64,000 bases of DNA from Ustulina deusta (Eukaryota > Ascomycota > Sordariomycetes > Xylariales > Xylariaceae): assembly GCA_023159155.1 (NCBI GenBank), contig JAJNNX010000029.1, positions 186,001 through 250,000 of the forward strand. The letters run 5' to 3'. A model generated the notes under the pieces. The model saw nothing but the letters and a program-made list of their open reading frames with translations. It did no database searches and was not told the DNA's origin. Positions 11,266 to 24,400 of this stretch are shown here, one piece after another (position 1 is the first letter of the stretch; each line of letters starts with the position of its first letter). Both the position numbers and the translations under genes were made by a program.

Positions 11266-12014
11266 ATGAACGAGGAAATCAAGAAAATCATTGAACAAGT
11301 CGAGTTAGCGCGGAAGCCCGCGAGCTCGGTGCCGTGGAAACCAGACACACCGCACCCACAGCCCATCTACGGATTCGACAGCACAACACAGACCTGGAAG
11401 GCAACGGCCGACGAACAATCGCAATCCGACACCACCATAACTAAGCTGGCTCTCTTCAGCTGGAACATAGACTTCATGCTCCCGCACGCGCGCCCGCGCA
11501 TGGAAGCCGGCCTAGCCGAGCTGCAGGCGCGCATCTCGGCTCTGCCCCGGAGCACGGCGGCCGTGATCTTCCTGCAGGAGTGCGTGCCCGCGGACCTGGA
11601 GACCATCGGGTCGACGGCGTGGGTGCGGACCGGGTTCCTCCGCACGGACGTGGACGCCGCCTTCTGGGCCTCGGACTACTACGGCACCACAACCCTCGTC
11701 GACCGTCGCCTCGGCGTCGCCCGCGTCTCCCGCACCCATTACGCGCTGACGCGGATGGACCGCGACGCGCTCTTCGTCGATGTCGTTGGTCCGGCGGCGC
11801 GGGACGGGGAAGAAGAGAGTGCGCGCGGAGGCGACGGGGCTGGTTCGGGCAAGGACCGGAAGAAAGGGGACGCCAGAATCATCCGCTTCTGTAACACCCA
11901 CCTCGAATCCCTCGCCCTGGAACCGCCCTATCGTCCGCCGCAAGTCGCTCTCGCGGCGAAGTTCATGCGCGAGAAAGACATCCACGGGGCGCTGCGTGAG
12001 TATTTCCTCTTTCT

Positions 12015-12047
<33 letters not shown>

Positions 12048-12629
12048 TCCCTTCGATTCATGCATTCGTATCATTCCTTTCCTCTTTTTTTTATAGGGAT
12101 CATCAAGTGGCCGATGAGAGTCGGCGTGCAAAAAAATCTTTTTATTTTTTTTATATATTCTTCTGTGGTTCTTCTCCTTAATCTGCAAAAGTCACAACAC
12201 GAATGTTACGTTATCGTACCTACGTACTGCGCAGTACAGCTCACAGATATGACGAAATAAACTAATCAACTAATCCCGGCCATAGTGGCAGGGGACCTGA
12301 ACGCAATCCAGCCCTTCGACCGCACCCTGCACAGCGCCAACGGCCTGCGCGACGCATACCTGGACCTCGGCGGGCGGGAGGACAGCGAGGCGGGGTACAC
12401 GTGGGGCCAGCAGGCGCCGCCGGCGTTCCGGGAGATGTACGGCTGTTCGCGGATGGACAAGGTGTTCTACTGTGGCGGCGTCTCCGTCCAGAAGTTCGAC
12501 CGGTTCGGCGCCGATGTCCAGGTTGTCGGCGAGAGCGAGAGGGAGGACATCTTGCGGTGGGGCGGGTTCGAGAAGCCGTGGATTACGGATCATTTGGGCG
12601 TTTTTGTTGAGGTCGTTGTTGTAGATTGA
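11266..12629 (+). CDS. Endonuclease/exonuclease/phosphatase (TDP2-like) phosphodiesterase
   Basis: Join 11266-11995 and 12286-12629 gives 357 aa. The 290-nt intron has donor GTGAGT, two ACTAATC-like branch candidates and a CATAG acceptor; splicing restores LLAGDLNA. The Mg-dependent EEP fold is shown by its ordered motifs: SWNIDF (66-69), FLQEC with metal ligand E105, NTHLES (210-215), GDLN (246-249), CSRMDK (about 298-302) and ITDHLG (D345-H346). This motif set matches tyrosyl-DNA phosphodiesterase 2 and its fungal relatives, which release proteins linked to DNA 5' ends; a DNA-repair role is family inference, not shown here. The start at 11266 (TTGACCATGA) is preferred over the in-frame ATG at 11101. 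A Gly/Lys/Glu-rich insert (about 180-202) interrupts the fold before NTHLES. Confidence 0.88.
12018..12046. repeat. 29-nt C homopolymer inside an intron
   Basis: Twenty-nine consecutive C residues, 23 nt after the donor site of the intron in the TDP2-like gene. The intron is about five times longer than the others in this window and also holds T-rich runs, so simple-sequence growth may explain its length. The exact count is sensitive to sequencing error. Confidence 0.9.
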
Positions 12630-14612
12630 AGAGGCCGTGAGAGACCTGGTGTGTGATCGTGATGTCTGGGATCGTGGTCACGGGTTGATGTTGACGAGAG
12701 AGGGTCGTGCCGTTATCATGGGAAGATGATAGAATCTCCTAGCTTTAGTTACAGACCTAGAACGTCGAGAAAGGCTTTGAGGTTGGTATATTCTACGAAG
12801 GGGGCTCTCTTGTGTCTCTCATATCAAGTTATTTGAGGGGAACATGATCCCTACTGCCGATCTTCCAGACTGATTGACTAGACCGTCTCTAGTTTATCAA
12901 ATAACATCAAGACGCATGACAAGCACGATAAGCATATAATAGTTAGAAGCCATGAGGAGGCATGCTTCCGAAATAAGAGCGGAGACGCAGCTTTTCATAT
13001 ACAATTCGGCCACAATTGTTTCGTAAGCTACACAGATTAGGAGTCTAAAAATAACGCCACAGCCGCGTCTAGTCTGCCAAATCGTAAGCCCATCCTTGTT
13101 CTCACTGCCGGCATTTTCGTTGCGCACTCAGGGAGAGAGAGAAGGACAGGGATGGGGGGCTGTCAATAGCCAAGCCGAGGAAGTATATCAAACATCGAAC
13201 GAGCCCACGATACCCGTGCCCTAGCATTCCAGTCTGCGCCGACGACTGTCGATGGCACACCTCATCCATAAATCCGAAAATCATGCCTTCCTGTTCTTCT
13301 AGACAAACGATAAGTGCCAAATAGGCGAAGCTAGCGCGACCAGCAGCGAGCACGATTTACACTCAAAATAGCCTCCTAACTTACAACCAACCTCGATAAT
13401 CGACAACAGGGAATACCGTAACTCGTGGTTCCTACCTCCCAGGGAGGGGAAGGAAAAGTGTGAGGACCATCAAGCGTTAGGTATATAATCATGACCATCC
13501 TAGGCTACGCACATCTCACGCCTCTAGACTTGAATAGAATTGAGCAGAGGGCCACAATTTACATGCCGGCGGGTTACACGCCCCTCAGGAGGCAATCGCC
13601 TATCCGGCACTGCCGAGAGCTAAGTGTATAACAGAGTTTATATATATATAAGGATTGCGGGACGAGGCGAGGATGGAAAGTTTCCTTTTCTTTTCCCTTT
13701 TTCTTACGCCACGATTTGGCACGTTTCGAAATATAGTTATCCTCCTGCCCCTAACGGTAAATAGGTAGATGATGTTGACTCAACCCCACAACAGGCTCAC
13801 ACATCCTACATCTACGAATAGATGAAAACCCAATGATTGGGGCAGTCTGATGTGAGATGCTAGTTCAATTCACCTGCGATATTTCTAGGGGTAAGCCACT
13901 AGTCGCATCGTCAATCCGACAAGCTCTCCTTTATCCATCCATCCACGCGCTCATTCGACACCCTCCCCCCCCCCTTAATACTTACATGAACCGAATGCAT
14001 CATTATACTAACAGAGATATGCAGAATACCGAAACCGGCCACACGAGAGGCAAAAGAACGTAAGTGAGGATTTAGATACGTTAAGCGACGAGAGGGGGAG
14101 AAGGGGGGGCATAACGAAGTACCTCCTATACAAATAGGCAGGCAGGGAAATGGATATAATCACGAACTAATGCACACTGCGTCATCTGCAGTCAGCCCCC
14201 GAGACAAAACGGCAGCCGGCCAGACGAGCGTGAGCGTGGCAACGCAGAAAAAAGATGGGCACGAAAAAACAACCCTCCCCCACGGACCTAATGCATTAGA
14301 TAGAGTACCTGGGTTGCACACAAAGAGGAACAAAAAAAAAGCCACGTGGGGGTTGCCGAGGGTGGTGCATGTCAATCTTTACAATTCCGTATTAACACCA
14401 AACAAAATCTAACCTATGTAAGTAGAGGAGGTAGTTCGTTAGTTGAGTAAGTAAGGTAAGTCCGTCCGTCCCGGGCAAACCCCCTTTTTCGCCATCTATC
14501 CCTTCACCCTTTCTATCCCTTCGCCGCCCTCCCTTCACCCACCCATCCACCCATCCATCCACCCCCGTCGACCCAACGAACGATCTCATCACCATCATCA
14601 TCATCATCACCA
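12630..14612. other. Intergenic stretch between TDP2-like and Nudix genes
   Basis: The two genes converge here. No additional gene recognised. The stretch probably contains both 3' UTRs. Short simple repeats occur: TATATATATA at 13641-13650, C and G runs around 13965 and 14100, and an (ATC)n tract at 14587-14612 directly after the Nudix stop codon. Confidence 0.55.
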
Positions 14613-15161
14613 TTAAACCGCCACGCCATTCCCCGCGTGCTGCTCCATGAGCTCGACCGCGCGCTTCAGCACGTCGCGATCCTTCTGGAACGTCAGGCGC
14701 TCGAGCGCGCGGTCGGGCCTCATGAAGGCCGTCTTGAACTGCTGCTCGCCCTCGCCGGCGGTGCCGTCGAGGGTGGCGACGAACCACCAGACGAGCTTGA
14801 CGCCCTTGTCCTTGCCGAGGTCGCGGACGTCGAGCATGAAGGGCTCGACGAGGTCGTCGTAGACGCGCGGGATGTCGCCGACGTCGACGGGCTCGAGCTG
14901 CGACGGCGCCCGCGTCACGAGCCGCAGCGGCCGCAGCGCGACGCCGTACCCGGACTCCTCGCGCACCTCGCGCGCCACCGCCGCCTGCCGCGTCTCGTTG
15001 CAGTTCCGCCGCCCCTTGGGCAGAACCCACTCGTCGCACTGCCCGTCGTACAGCAGGCACACCTGGTTCGGGTGCGTCGACGTGTCGAAGACGATGGCCC
15101 CGCACGCCTCGACGAACAGGTCCGACGGGTATAGCGTGCTCTTCCACCAGCAATCGGCCAT
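14613..15161 (-). CDS. Nudix hydrolase
   Basis: Single-exon 182-aa protein on the minus strand, start ATG at 15159-15161. The Nudix box is complete, G50-x5-E56-x7-R64-E65-V-R-E68-E69-S-G71-Y72, so the metal-binding and catalytic glutamates are intact. Preceding strands (CGAIVFD, EWVLPKG) fit the family fold. Nudix enzymes cleave nucleoside diphosphates linked to another moiety; the WVLPKG-type core and short length resemble diadenosine or diphosphoinositol polyphosphate phosphohydrolases, but substrate cannot be assigned. The frame stays open far upstream (to 15614) through Arg/Lys- and Ser-rich low-complexity sequence from CT/AG microsatellites; I treat that as untranslated because similarity starts at MADCWW. 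Convergent with the TDP2-like gene. Confidence 0.9.
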   Translation of the reverse strand: MADCWWKSTLYPSDLFVEACGAIVFDTSTHPNQVCLLYDGQCDEWVLPKGRRNCNETRQAAVAREVREESGYGVALRPLRLVTRAPSQLEPVDVGDIPRVYDDLVEPFMLDVRDLGKDKGVKLVWWFVATLDGTAGEGEQQFKTAFMRPDRALERLTFQKDRDVLKRAVELMEQHAGNGVAV

Positions 15162-15376
15162 CTTTCTTTTTCTTTTTTTTCTTTTTTTTTTGCTGCCGCG
15201 CAAGAATCGGAAACGCTTGCTTTGTCGCGTTGCTCTCTCTCTCTTGGGTTTTTTCTTCTTCTTTCTTTCTTTCCTCCCTTTTTTCCAGCGCTCTGGTAAA
15301 CGCGACGGCTTTGGTCTTGCGAAGGGAAAATTGTGGGGGAGGAGCGGGGAGGGAAGGGTGGGCGGCGGCGCGAGAG

Positions 15377-15415
<39 letters not shown>

Positions 15416-18400
15416 AGAAGAAGAAGAGGAGGAGGAACAAGAGGAAGAAGAAGAAGAAGAAGAAGTGGTCCCTTTCTATCCGTGCGCTAGGGACGAAAGG
15501 AAGGAAAGGGCACAACCTTTTCCTCTCGTTGCCGGTAACGTAAGAAAATGGGACGGTGGTGACGCGCGGAGAGAAGGAGCAGCAGAGTGGAAAGGAAGAT
15601 AAGTGAGGTCCCACACAAGAGCACAGGTACAGCAGACCCGAGCTCGCTTGTCAGAACCACCTAACCTAAGACACTTTCGTCCCTCGCGGTCTGATCCAGT
15701 ACCATGTCCCACCCCCCGATTGATTAAGTGACGGCTCAGGACCCAAGCGAGAGAAGGAAGGGCTTCGAGAGCTGGGTAGCCAGTAAGCAGAACCGGGCGG
15801 TCCGGGTCCTGTCAGATGGGCTCGACGACGAGTAAAAGCAATCGTCGTGGGTGCGGGTAGGGTGTGTGTGACGCGACCCAGCCAGCCAGGAAGCAAGCCA
15901 GCGCCAGCCAGCCGTAATCATCGAAGCCGTCCAGCGCTCGGGGCGAAACGAAACGGACATAATCGTTTTGTGACAGCCGTGCATATCCTGGGATCGCAGA
16001 GGCGCCATTGGGGGGGAGCTAAAGTTTGGCTCAACGCTGCTTGCTGACAGAACAGAACCAGGCCTTGTCTGGCGCCGCCGCTGCATTGGCCCAGCTGGTT
16101 CGAGGTGGCCGCCCATCTGTGAGATGTCAGATTTTCGGCACGCTGCGGTTCGCCGGCACGCGGCCTCGGCTGACTTCTGTGCCTAGCTGCTGCACGATCG
16201 GGCAAGGGTTTGGTTTGGGTTGTTTCCTTCGCTCCATCCCACCGACGAACTGCTGCACGACGAAGAGACGAGCCCACGCCGAGGCCGAGGGCAGCGGTTA
16301 TCTTGGGTCTCGTGTACTCGTACTATACCGCGTGAGATGATGTGAGCCGCGCATCACGTCGTAGGCGAGCCAAGGCTCTGGAACCCGCGACGCGAGTGGC
16401 CATTCGCCGGCGCTCTGCGGAGTGAGATGCGGGATCAAGACCCAAGCCAAACGTGGGGTCCTCGCGAGAGTGTTCATGCCTGGGTCTGTATGCGGCTGGG
16501 GGGAGTTGGGATATGCAGTGAGGAGTGGAAGGCGTTCTAGACACATGCACTTCCGGCAGTACTGGGACGGTCACAAATACTACTTCTACTACGACCTAGG
16601 CGAAGAACGGGTTGTCTACGAGGTACCGTAAGCGGGGAATCACGCGAGGAACGGTCACTGCGCCCATTAATGCAGGACGGCGAGAAGGAGTCCAATGGGG
16701 AGCTAGGCGAGAGAGACACTACATTTGGATTTTTGGTGATGGCGTTTTTTTTTTTTCTTCCATCTCGCTTCTTACTATATAGTTAGTATATATCTATACA
16801 TGTAGGCACCTAACCGAGAATCGGATCTGCAGGAGACGGGCTCGGCGATACGGACCCTGCCCTGGGCCTCGGGGTGATAGCAGCAGCAGGGGGAGCGGCG
16901 CCTAACGTCCCCCCCTCGACATGCGAGAAGAATGGGAATAGAGAGAGGTAGAGAGGAAGAAGAAGGAAGAAGAAATCAAATATCGAGCCGGGGGCAGCGA
17001 ATAATCCAGATACCTACGCTGCCATCCAGACCAGGGTTCGAAGGGATGCGGTAATCCTCACTCTGGTACCTTACATAGTACACCGCCAAGTAGCGGAAAG
17101 AAGAGGAGAGACTCGCAGGGGACGGGAATTCGTAATGGAACATGCAAGGATTACACACGCTGGCTCTCATGACTAAGTGAGGGGGAGAAGACATGCAACG
17201 AGCCTAACTGGGCGGACTGAGTAAGAAGGTCGAGGGAGCAGAGGAGTGAGGAGGTGAAACCATCTACGCCGTCTGCTATGTATGGCACACACCACTTACA
17301 CCATCGACACCATCTATCTACACGACATTACCTATCGATAATGACAAGTCGGTTGACCATTGACAGCGGCGCGTCCCGACGTCGGTGGGGTGGAGGGGTA
17401 GATAGTCAATCCCCTCCAAGAGACCCATTCGAGATGCTGCCATGCTGTGTCGAGTCGAGCTAGATTGAGGGGTTGGTTGGAGGGGTTGGAGGGGTAAGAA
17501 TCACCCTGAAAATCCCGTAAATTGCTTCATCATCATCACCATCATCATCTTCTTTTTTTTCCGCCGTCATAAATGTGTGTTTTGCTCAATGGAAGAAAGG
17601 GGGTAGGATAGATAGTTGCAGGGGGAATTCGAAGCTGACGGGAATCGACCATTTTGCGATTTCAATATGACCTAGACTATTAGGTAATCTACCGGCTGCA
17701 GAGATGTGCTGGGTAGGTAGTCAGCTCGATAGAGGACTAGAGAAAGGATGTCCCGAAGTGTTCTCTAGCTAGATATTGCACAGTATCTAAATGTGCTTGT
17801 ATTACATCTCATGTGAAAGTGGGCTGGCTTACACACCATGGACGAGGTAGGTCTCCATTGTGGCGCCTGACAGTGGGTATCACCACCCCCCCCTCAGACT
17901 GTGGGGGGACGATGTAGGTCAAGTGACATTCGTAATCCGAGGAGCGTGATCAGAGCATATCGAAGATGGTGTTCGAATGTGAGCACACTAAGCAGCTTTC
18001 AAGGCAGCGAGTTGGAGTTGAGATTGGCACGAAGACCGCTGAACCATGATATACAGTACGTATCCAGAAAGTGGATGTGCGCAGCCATTTGCTGGGCACG
18101 CCAAAACACGGAAAATCGGACGTGCACCGGCGAAACCGGTTGGTTGAGGGAAGACGAACAAGTTTTATTTACAGTACGGGCAACAGGGTCTTTTGGGAGC
18201 AACTGGAAAACAAGGTTCGTGCCGCGTACCGCTGCGGATCATGGAGATTAGGTTACCGTGACACCTCGAGATCTCGCGCCGCCGGACCTACTGTATGGTT
18301 CCCTGCGTATTCTGCTCATCCCATAGGCAGCCCTAGGTCAGTGCTAGACTAATACACCTCGGGTTGGCAGACGTCTTTCCTTGACCACGCAAGTAGCGAT

Positions 18401-21400
18401 GTACTGGAGATAACTAATCTCTGGCTAGGAACAGGGCGAATTGCGGAATTACTGTGTAGGTACTGTGTCATGGCCCGGGGTTGTCGATGTCGAAACAACA
18501 CAAACCTTGCTTGTATAAGTCGGGTAGAGGAGCTCAATTTGACAACGCCTTGGTGGGTAACACTATTCTATCCGTCGGCGCTGTCCACGCGTCCAAGAGT
18601 ATCAAGGCAGAGGACTAGAGCTGCCATTCGTAGGTCGAGCTATCTGGGCTAGTCATTAGATAGGCGATTGCTCTAACTGTCTGTCAATTGGCATCCGGCG
18701 ACAACAAACTCGAAGCCGGTTCTCGGACTAGTATCACGGTGTACGGAGAGGAGATGGAGCACTAGGTATCTAGTTGTCGCTGGATAGGTCGTCTGACCTG
18801 CGAAGGTGACCGTGTCGGCTCACACTGACCTTCGAATCATCGTAAGACCAAAGCGGCGATTCTCGCGTGTTTTGCTGGCCTTTGCCCTACCCGAGATGAT
18901 ATGTGCAACTCGAGCGAAGCATAGCCAGATGAGGCATTGGTAGTCACGAGAGCACTTGCCGCCGTCGAGATAGGTAAGGGCAGGATTCATCTGATAGACA
19001 CCGCTTCAGTCGTCTTACATCCCAATTCACTATCTAAGACATTGCCCATTGTCCGTTGCCCAGAATCGAAAGAGTTGATGTCAGGCAATGCAGCAGATCG
19101 GGCCTGCTTCTTGCAACAATTGTAGCAGAACTAGATGCCTGGATGTTGGTGGCTGGAAGTCGGTGTGTTTTCGGTGATACGTGATCGTGATGATGATGGA
19201 GGGTGGTGTGTTTGTCGTCGTCCATATGATACCTTGTTCTCTGAGTCGAGTTGGAGAGGCCTATCTCTCTATCTCCTGCTATCCGTCTCCCCCTACCTTC
19301 ACCAGGTTACCTACTTTACTGTGCCTGGGAACGTACCGGGGGGTGGCGCTACAATACATACTAATGTCTGACAGGAATGATGGACGAGCAGCCTATGAAA
19401 AGTAGTATATTCCGTCTAAACGTAGTTGTATCACGTAATTCGTCGATGAATGTTTGCTTGTTCTTCGGCATCGAAGAAGCATACGAGTCCGGTATTTGTG
19501 CAATTGAGGCCTGGCTGACGTCTGCCTACTAGTAGTACTCGTCCCACGAAGAACCCACTCACATAAACACGTCGGTGTAGTATTGGGAAGGCGTCTTCGT
19601 ACATGTGCCATGTAATCGAGAAATCACTTCCTGACGAGGTACAAATGAATTGAATTGAATTCAATCGAATTGAATGATGTATGACAGGGAAGAGGGGGCG
19701 GATCTTATCTTCCAGGACTTGCTTATCAATACCAGCTGAGGCACTAACTAAGTAGGTAGGTAAGTACCCAAGGTGCCTAACCTATGTGCACTACATGGCA
19801 GTGTACCTAGGTGGGCGGGAGGCATGCGCAATGCAATAGTGTAGCGTGCTATTGTGTACCCATGTGTAGAACTGAGCTGCAGGGGGAGGCTAGCTACAGA
19901 TACTACTATTAATGGCACACCCCATACAGCTGCAGATGGGGGCTTGTGACTTCAGTTGTTGTTGACACATGATGTGGGTGGCTTAAGATCATGTACCACC
20001 TAGAGAGATTTTGGTATCGCTACTTTGTGATATGCGGAGATACATGCCAAGGAAGCCTTCCAGGCCTGGAGGTGTAGGTAGTGTACCGTAGGTACCTACT
20101 CAGTAGTGCTGCTCCAGGCAGTAGCGGGCAGTTTCCAGTGCTGTCCAGCCACTGCCAGGCTCCCAAACCCTTCACCAGCGCAATGCGCTAAGCCGTAGAA
20201 GGAAGTAGGTCGTCGCCCTAGATGAGCGAGACAGGATATTAGCCAATGAGTACGACGAGGGATCGAGAAATAGGAAAATTGCCCAATTGCACTTCACCAC
20301 GACGAGTGTAGCGTGGATCGATTAATTGATGGCAATTTAAGTGTCTGTTTCATTTTCGCCTCAGACCTACAATTCAAGTTTCTCTGCATTTCTTTGCCAT
20401 CTCAGAATGACTCACAACGTGCAAGACAGGCTGCTGCATAAACAAAAAACATGCCGACATTGGACCCAACCTCATAACTCCTCCATCAGCAGTGTAAGTC
20501 CATTGTCCCAATTCTCAGCCGTAATTGGCCAATTCTGCCACTTGCATCCTCCGAACTCCGAAAATCCCGTGGCGTCTCGTCTATCTTCAGGGGGGTAAGG
20601 GGTCCTACCTACACGATCTAGGGAGCCGGATGATGGATTGACATACACTCCCGTCGACACGGCCGCGCAGTGTAAATCCACGGTGTTCTTCTTCCCGCCT
20701 TGCCCGTTGTGCCAGTACACTAAGGATGGGGAAAAGTGCGAAGACGGATGATAAAGGATAGAGAACAGCTAGGCCGCCGTGAGATGACGAAGCAAGCAAG
20801 CATCGCCATCAACCATCTAGATACCTAGCGCAACCCAGTCACCTCAACTTCTACACTAGATAGATACCTAGTATACGTATTCATATATAGTGTACACACA
20901 GGCTGCACACAGGCAATCGTATCGTGCCGCGCTGCAGGCAGAAGCAACACAACGCCGCGGCGAACTGGAGAGACTCGAACCAATGGATGCTACGCGGGTA
21001 CCCAATTAATTGCCCTGCGTATCACTGCCTGGTGCCACGGCTCCTCTGCGCAGCCCAGATCCTGCCAATTCATTCGTGTATGTGTTCTGCCTTGCTTCTC
21101 TGTTGTATACAAACAAACCCACGTCCTGTCGCGACGCGACCACATTAATTATGCCCCTTTCGCTTCGCTTCGCACCAGTCTCAGTCTCATCTCCAACGTG
21201 CGTCGCAAACCCCATTGGACTTTGGACGTCATGCTAATTAATTCCTCTTATACGCATATGCACAATTGACCACAGGCAAAGCTCCCTACCCACGTACCTA
21301 CTCACTTCCACGATGAGCCTGAGCCCGAACCCGAGAGCACGTTACTCGCCGTAAGTGTCAAGTATCTCTACCCATCCATCCATCTATACATGTATATCTA

Positions 21401-24400
21401 TCTAAGCTACTTACTTATTAGGCAATTTGGTTCAGAGCCTTGAACTATGCGTAGGCATGGAAGAGCCGCCGTAACCACCTCGCTTTGATCCTCTAGCATG
21501 CCTCATTACTAACGGACCCCAATGTTATCCGCCAATAGCCGCTAGCCAAACACCTTTCCATGCATCCTGGACTTACACATGCACGCCATTTGACTACATA
21601 TGTAGGTACTACCTAGTAGTATTGGTATTAGCACTATCCTGCCGAATCAACACACACACACACACACATACACACAGGCAGACAATAATGTGCTTTTCTC
21701 CTATACAATCCGGTTTAGGTGAGGGGAAGAACATTGTGGGAATGTTCTAGCCCACATGCTCATATCGTCCGAATGCGGCCATGACACAGCACGGCACGAC
21801 ATGGCAGGTTTTGTGGAAGGGAAAACAGAGAAAAGGTGGAATATGCTGTTGTTCAAGTTCTGTCGATGTTGGTACCCAACGTACCACGCAGTGTCCGTCG
21901 ACGCATCCAACCCCTCGACTAGACTCCATGGCCAATTGGGATTATACTTGGCCATTGGTCTCTGGTGGCAGCAGCTCCACTGGTTTAGGTGTCACAAATG
22001 CTTGACATTCTTCTTGTTCCGCCTTAGCTCGCGCGCAAGACTGAGCGGTGGCCCATATCCCGCTCGCTGTTGGGCGTCAAACATGCAACGCAAGGAGGCG
22101 CTATTTCAATCGAGACGATCCTTTATGCAGGCTGCGGACAACAGGCAGGCTCCAGTCCATTGGCGAGTCAGAAGCTGCAAATCGTCGAGGAATCGACTAA
22201 TTAGGGACCTTTGGTCTACCTGCTATCGCGTGTTCAAGCAAACCGGGCACATCCACCGTCGAGACACGCAATTCATACTAAAAGACCCTATGATACTTGG
22301 ACTGCTGTTATTGGCGGGCTCCTTGCAAGAGTTGCTGGGAGATACATAGTAGTTTGCAAGTGGACGGCGATGTCATTGCGCTTTGACTTATCTCCGTTGG
22401 CTTGAGAAGGGAAGAATAGAGCCAGAGAGAGAGACGCTGATTTGACGAGGACAGACGTGTGTGTTACGGAAAACGTGCACAAGAGAGACCTACATGGAGC
22501 CCCCCCTGCACGTTGACGCAAAAGTTCTCTTTGTCCTCTATCTGCACTGCTTTACTTCTCGTATAGATTCTTAAGTAGGTAGGAGAGGAAAGTAGTAGAG
22601 TAGTATATCTAATCTTGACTTGGGTACACTACCGAGAGGTAGCATAACTATTTGCGGGTAGGTAGTTGGCGTTTCAAAGGTCAGAACACAGGACAGCAGG
22701 CGACCACATACTGTGTAGTAGTAGTGCACATTGTATACGCAGTAGGTTGGGGAAGGGGGTGTGTGGAGAGCACCATCTTTGGATTGGAGGGGTGGGCTGG
22801 GTGAAGTAGGTACCTATTGCGCTCTGGTTCGCTGAAGAGGTAGAGGCAAGGGGTCTCCTGATTGGCCAGGTCTTTCGACAGCCGTCTGAGCAGTCGCAGC
22901 AGAGTCACTTGTCCGACGCCAAAGTACCTCTGCGACCAGTGGTACACAGGATACATTGGCTACATGGTGCTCGGTGCCAGAATCAGTCAACGATGCCCTC
23001 CCTGCGCCCCACGCCCCACGCCCCACGCGTCTGCCCTGCGCTACCCTACGCTACCTGATGACTGACAACCGAAGGGCCATCTTGGAGAGGCGGGGAGGGG
23101 AGTGTGACTCCTTGTTTACAACACCACCGCCATCCTCACCACCACCGCTACCACCATCAGGAGACATCCACGTCTACCACCCGTCTCAACCACTCAGAGG
23201 ACGATGGTAGACCCCAGGCTGCCGTGTACTCCCATCCACACCCACCTCGCCCGCCATTCGCAGGTACCCCGGGTCGAGCGTGCTAACTAACCACCCGGCT
23301 TTTGGACCCCAACGTGATATTAAGGTTAATACGTAGGTACAGTATTACAGAATGGCTGTATGTACATGTAGTGTAGGCAGTGTTTTGGGCTGGAGGGTGA
23401 CGATGGTGGTGCCTTGTCCATCGTTACCATTGCAGTTCGATGCTGCCTCCGGTCTCAGGTCTCCAATCAACCATTCCTACACACACACACATTCGCCCAT
23501 ACATTAGCTACACACATCGCGTTCATCTGTCTGTCGATACCGACTTGACTCTTCCCTCTTCTCCTTCGACACGATCTTGCACACACACACACCACACACT
23601 TACACCTTCTCTCTCCCTCTCTCCCTCCCCATTCTCGCAGTTCAACGGCGACCTTGCTCTCCGTCCTAGCTGGGACCCGTTCTTTGTCCTGGATCGCTTC
23701 ATCACATCTTGCTTGCCACCCAACTTATCTCCATTACGTGGTGCCTCTCGCTCGCAATATATTCCATTCCCGTCACATGTACGTCTCTCTGGACAGCGGC
23801 CTACCGAACCTACCGAGACTACCGTACATGCCGGCTCTTCAGAGTCGGACTTTAGGTCTCTTGTCCGCTCAGCTATTTGTTATTACTTATTAGCGAATGA
23901 CTGAGAAGCATCCATTGCATGCTATCTGCACTCGGCCCGGAGTACATAAATCCTGCCTGCCTGTCTTATTATATCCAGGTTGACTAAGTAAGCCGGCATT
24001 GCCTCACTTGGCCACTTAGACGGGAACGGATTCGCATTAGCATTGGCATTTGGGATCCCATCCAGCGAACACCTCGTCGCTCACATTCATGCAGACAGAG
24101 TGGCTGGCGGTGTTTATTTATTGATTGATTGGTGCCGCTTTCACACCGTGGTCCAACCAGCAACCCGTGCTACGCATTCTCTCGCCATCCGATCTCATCA
24201 GGTGCTGTCTGAACACTCTCGCATGACCAAGAGGCACCAAGGGCACCAAAGCACAATTGTCCAGGCATCCATCTGTGCATGATTCGCATTCCCAGACAGC
24301 CCTGCATACATACAATACAATAGAAACAAACCGCCCGGGCCAAACTCAATTCCCGTCTCGTCCTCAGCTCTTGGGCTTTTTGCTTTGTCTCCGAACCCAA

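Noticed and set aside
14392..15153. 253-codon minus-strand frame overlapping the Nudix gene, and the plus-strand frames through the same place
   Set aside because: Arg/Ala-rich shadow frames caused by GC-rich third positions of the Nudix gene and by the AG/AAG microsatellite.
21756..22349. 197-codon plus-strand open frame in the long gene-free stretch
   Set aside because: No recognisable family, Cys/Trp/Arg-rich composition typical of non-coding frames, poor start, no flanking exons.
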